Shown one piece after another: positions 63,042 through 64,000 of a DNA stretch of 64,000 nucleotides (positions are counted from its first letter, which is position 1; every line of letters begins with the position of its first letter). Position numbers and translations under genes: made by a program. The DNA comes from Zavarzinella sp. (GTDB lineage: Bacteria; Planctomycetota; Planctomycetia; Gemmatales; Gemmataceae), in contig JAWKTI010000008.1 in the NCBI GenBank assembly GCA_041399155.1, positions 1 to 64,000 of the forward strand, written 5' to 3'. The notes beneath the pieces are model-generated. The model made no database searches, was not told where the DNA came from, and was given only the letters and a program-made list of their open reading frames with translations.

Positions 63042-64000
63042 ATGAATACCTCTGTTCCACTGTTGGATTTAACCGCACAATACCAGAAAATCCGCGATGA
63101 AGTGCTGGCGGCAATGATGCCGATTATTGAATCGCAGTATTTTATCAACGGTCCCGCCGTGGGGGCATTTGAATCAGACTTAAGTGCCTACTGCCAATGC
63201 AGTTACTCAATCGGCGTCACTTCCGGTTCTGATGCACTGTTGATGGCACTGATGGCATTGAATATCGGCCCAGGTGATGAGGTAATCACCACGCCTTATT
63301 CCTTTTTTGCCACTGCTGGCTCCATCGCCCGCCTGGGGGCAACGCCAGTGTTTGTGGATATCCATCTGGATACCTACAACATTGCACCAGAGTTGATCGA
63401 AGCAAGTATTACGAAAAATACCAAGGCGATTATTCCGGTGCACCTGTTTGGCCAGTGTGCGGACATGCCCGCCATCATGGAAATTGCAAATAGGCACCAG
63501 ATTCCAGTGATTGAAGATGCTGCCCAGGCAATTGGCTCCGATATTGGTGGCACACGTGCTGGCAACTTTGGCTTAATGAGTTGTTTCTCATTTTTCCCGT
63601 CCAAGAACCTGGGGGCGTTCGGCGATGCCGGAGCCGTCACCACAAACGAAGCTACAGTGGCGGATAAATTGCGTCTGTTGCGGATGCACGGTTCCCACCC
63701 GAAGTATTACCACAAAATCGTCGGTGGCAATTTCCGCATTGATACCTTGCAGGCTGCGGTGCTGCAGGTGAAGTTGAAATATTTAGACGATTGGACAGTT
63801 GGGCGTCAGAAAAATGCCCATTTCTATACAGAAGCGATCAAAAATGACCCAGTGTTATCACGCTGGGTAACACCACCAACGGCACAAGAAAACTACCGTC
63901 ATATCTTTAATCAGTACGTGATTCGCACCGACCTGCGAGACGATCTAAGGGCATTTTTGCAGGAGGCAAAGATTGGCACGGAAATCTACTACCCCGTCCC
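63042..64000 (+). CDS. DegT/DnrJ/EryC1/StrS-type aminotransferase (partial)
   Basis: Starts at ATG 63042 (MNTSVPLLDLTAQYQKIRDEV) and runs open to the window end, 319 codons. Family signs: GPAVGAFESDLSAYC, the substrate/PLP segment SGSDALLMALMAL, VHLFGQCADM, EDAAQAIGS, and the PLP lysine Lys188 in FFPSKNLGAFGDAG. It transfers an amino group to a keto-sugar, usually making dTDP- or UDP-amino sugars for surface polysaccharides. The C-terminus lies outside the window. Confidence 0.92.
   Translation, partial: MNTSVPLLDLTAQYQKIRDEVLAAMMPIIESQYFINGPAVGAFESDLSAYCQCSYSIGVTSGSDALLMALMALNIGPGDEVITTPYSFFATAGSIARLGATPVFVDIHLDTYNIAPELIEASITKNTKAIIPVHLFGQCADMPAIMEIANRHQIPVIEDAAQAIGSDIGGTRAGNFGLMSCFSFFPSKNLGAFGDAGAVTTNEATVADKLRLLRMHGSHPKYYHKIVGGNFRIDTLQAAVLQVKLKYLDDWTVGRQKNAHFYTEAIKNDPVLSRWVTPPTAQENYRHIFNQYVIRTDLRDDLRAFLQEAKIGTEIYYPV

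Noticed and set aside
1..64000. CRISPR arrays, tRNA and rRNA genes
   Set aside because: I looked for regularly spaced short repeats and for CCA-ended cloverleaf sequences in the spacers and found none. The repeats at 1-4500 are protein-coding domain repeats.

Overview
The window is most likely from a planctomycete of the Gemmataceae/Gemmatales type. The sequence-level reasons are a giant secreted-type protein carrying the N-terminal SLEER-type motif common in that phylum, a DUF4190/DUF1559-like protein, tandem sulfatases, Rpn-type nuclease-family proteins and an isolated rplKAJL cluster. Base composition is moderate. I found no tRNA, rRNA or CRISPR array.

Layout. 1-10388 (-): one continuous reading frame of more than 3,460 codons, open at the window edge. 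It consists of about ten DUF11-like repeats followed by at least eleven SdrD B-like calcium-loop repeats, with a 1,356-bp duplicated block at the C-terminal side. 10.7-16.4 kb: a YfbM/DUF1877 protein, a squalene-hopene-cyclase-like enzyme coupled to a secreted alpha/beta hydrolase, and an HTH/PIN toxin-antitoxin-like pair trailed by a stop-interrupted small ORF. 16.4-18.7 kb: groES-groEL behind a perfect-looking sigma-54 (-24/-12) promoter. 18.9-23.1 kb: two sulfatases and a ferritin-like protein of unknown role. 23.3-27.4 kb: two nearly identical inverted copies of a 1,514-bp IS4-type element. They have split one gene and inverted its distal half, and the gene can be restored in silico as a 224-aa ORF. 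27.7-32.1 kb (-): dnaX-ebfC-recR-rpoN; dnaX has an internal A9 tract whose slippage would give a gamma-like short form. 32.3-34.8 kb: an internally shortened Rpn-family protein, a DUF4190/DUF1559-like protein and a DEDDh exonuclease. 35.0-37.4 kb (-): rplK-rplA-rplJ-rplL. 38.2-40.8 kb (-): a fused VOC/dephospho-CoA kinase followed by rho. 41.5-46.7 kb: a CAP-domain secreted protein, fabF, and an ECF sigma / zinc anti-sigma / secreted-protein operon. 46.8-49.9 kb (-): a HAD phosphatase and a soluble histidine kinase with a REC-XRE response regulator. 50.5-57.5 kb: aconitase, a GT39-like glycosyltransferase with an epimerase, an Rpn-family remnant, and an overlapping methyltransferase/MlaE-permease pair. 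57.6-64 kb: clpS, two secreted TPR-like proteins, and a partial DegT-type aminotransferase that runs off the window.

How parts connect. rpoN lies about 11 kb from a groESL operon that carries a canonical sigma-54 promoter and no CIRCE element, which suggests RpoN-dependent chaperonin expression here. The dnaX-ebfC-recR genes are the usual replication/repair cluster, with rpoN appended. The inverted IS pair is young, because its copies are almost identical, and has demonstrably rearranged the chromosome. The rest is mainly housekeeping plus cell-envelope and secreted functions.
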